From assembly GCA_023415145.1 (NCBI GenBank), contig JAEZLW010000158.1, positions 1-6,673 of the forward strand: a DNA stretch of 6,673 nucleotides. The letters run 5' to 3'. The position numbers and the translations under genes were made by a program. This DNA comes from Bacillota bacterium (GTDB lineage Bacteria; Bacillota; Clostridia; Christensenellales; Aristaeellaceae). How positions within the stretch are numbered: the stretch's first letter is position 1; the number at the start of each line of letters is the position of its first letter. Below are positions 6,447 through 6,673 of the stretch, piece after piece. The notes under the pieces are model-generated. The model was not told the origin of the DNA. It did not search any database and was given only the letters and a program-made list of their open reading frames with translations.

Positions 6447-6470
6447 GAAAAATGACTTTGTCATTTTTTC
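6447..6470 (-). repeat. AT-rich hairpin just upstream of the first permease
   Basis: AAAAATGAC (6448-6456) and GTCATTTTT (6460-6468) form a perfect 9-bp stem with a three-base loop; a G-T and a G-C pair can extend it. Read on the minus strand, it ends in a run of five T residues (6452-6448), so it could act as a weak terminator or attenuator. It sits only seven bases ahead of the ribosome binding site, where it could also affect translation. Confidence 0.6.
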
Positions 6471-6477
6471 GATTTTG

Positions 6478-6552
6478 CGCCTTTCGCCTGTGGGTTTGCA
6501 TACCGTCCTGCGCTTTGCTTGGCCGGTGCAAACCCACGGCCGGCGAAAAGCG
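6478..6552. repeat. Long imperfect inverted repeat, 75 bases
   Basis: The inner arms GTGGGTTTGCA (6490-6500) and TGCAAACCCAC (6527-6537) are a perfect 11-bp pair around a 26-base interior. The outer arms CGCCTTTCGCC (6478-6488) and GGCGAAAAGCG (6542-6552) pair over 11 positions with one mismatch. A one-base bulge on the left faces four bases on the right. The whole could fold as a long RNA hairpin. No T-tract follows on either strand, so it is not a standard terminator. It resembles a mobile-repeat or REP-like element more than an operator. Confidence 0.6.
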
Positions 6553-6560
6553 TAAGGAAT

Positions 6561-6575
6561 GTTTGCTGCGCAAAC
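6561..6575. repeat. Short inverted repeat GTTTGC-TGC-GCAAAC
   Basis: The six-base arms at 6561-6566 and 6570-6575 are perfect. The right arm with its flank, GCAAACCC (6570-6577), is an exact direct copy of 6528-6535 and an inverted copy of GGGTTTGC at 6492-6499. It thus appears to be part of the same repeat family as the long inverted repeat next to it. Confidence 0.5.
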
Positions 6576-6612
6576 CCCCGTCCGGCCGGCAAGGCGGGCC
6601 GATACGATTACA

Positions 6613-6637
6613 AATGAAGGGGCTCTGCCCCTTCATT
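6613..6637. repeat. Perfect 11-bp palindromic hairpin, terminator-like
   Basis: AATGAAGGGGC (6613-6623) and GCCCCTTCATT (6627-6637) pair perfectly around the loop TCT. On the minus strand the stem runs into ATTTGTAAT, only a weak T-run. It may end or attenuate transcription from a gene beyond the right edge, or mark one end of the repeat block. From memory, similar GGGGC/GCCCC hairpins recur in clostridial genomes, but I cannot confirm that here. Confidence 0.55.
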
Positions 6638-6673
6638 GCATCCCCCGATATTGGTTATTCGTTAGTCTGGGGC
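6638..6673 (-). other. Right-edge sequence, possible end of an upstream minus-strand gene
   Basis: Read on the minus strand, two frames entering from the right edge stop quickly (TAA at 6664-6662 and TAA at 6657-6655), followed by a hairpin. This is where the tail of an upstream gene, such as the missing substrate-binding protein, could end. Only a handful of codons are visible, so this is a weak suggestion based on operon logic. No promoter for the importer genes is recognisable between here and 6427. Confidence 0.2.

Noticed and set aside
6427..6636. N-terminal extension of the first permease by 70 codons
   Set aside because: The in-frame extension runs through the palindromic block, reads as arginine/proline-rich low-quality protein with no family match, and a good ribosome binding site supports ATG 6426.
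6447..6637. CRISPR array or riboswitch
   Set aside because: The repeats differ from each other, are not evenly spaced and have no uniform spacers. I see no conserved riboswitch core that I can name.

Overview
The window looks like a piece of a Bacillota genome, most likely Clostridia. Three things suggest this: strong AGGAGG-type ribosome binding sites, a near-consensus sigma-A type promoter, and typical low-to-mid GC Firmicutes gene families with a moderately high GC content. No rRNA or other marker gene is present, so the assignment is an inference.

Layout: (1) 1-1200, plus strand: the C-terminal 399 codons of an APC-family amino acid permease. Its N-terminus lies beyond the left edge, and a clear intrinsic terminator follows at 1216-1245. 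(2) 1246-1417: a non-coding leader with several short dyads, then a 125-residue four-helix membrane protein of unknown function (1418-1795). (3) 1853-1881: a very good promoter (TTGCCA, 17 bp, TATAAT) driving a 324-residue coiled-coil protein with a single C-terminal membrane anchor (1956-2930), also unknown. (4) 2959-6426, minus strand: a three-gene operon for a CUT2 (ribose/xylose/galactose type) ABC importer in the order permease, tandem-domain ATPase, permease. The ATPase and second permease genes have ribosome binding sites that overlap the preceding stop codon, so translation is probably coupled. (5) 6427-6673: an intergenic leader upstream of the importer genes, filled with inverted repeats.

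How it works together: the three minus-strand genes supply a heteromeric membrane pore (two different permeases) and one double ATPase. A substrate-binding protein is needed and is not in the window; it is probably encoded just beyond the right edge. The substrate cannot be named from the sequence. The plus-strand genes have no visible functional link with the importer.

The most interesting points are these. The ATPase appears to have one fully canonical and one wholly degenerate ATP site, with all the degenerate motifs falling in the same composite site. The permease pair shows a parallel asymmetry. The 190-bp block of stacked palindromes precedes the operon. The tail-anchored coiled-coil protein is unassigned. 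I found no CRISPR array, tRNA, rRNA, transposase, phage gene or clear new defence system.
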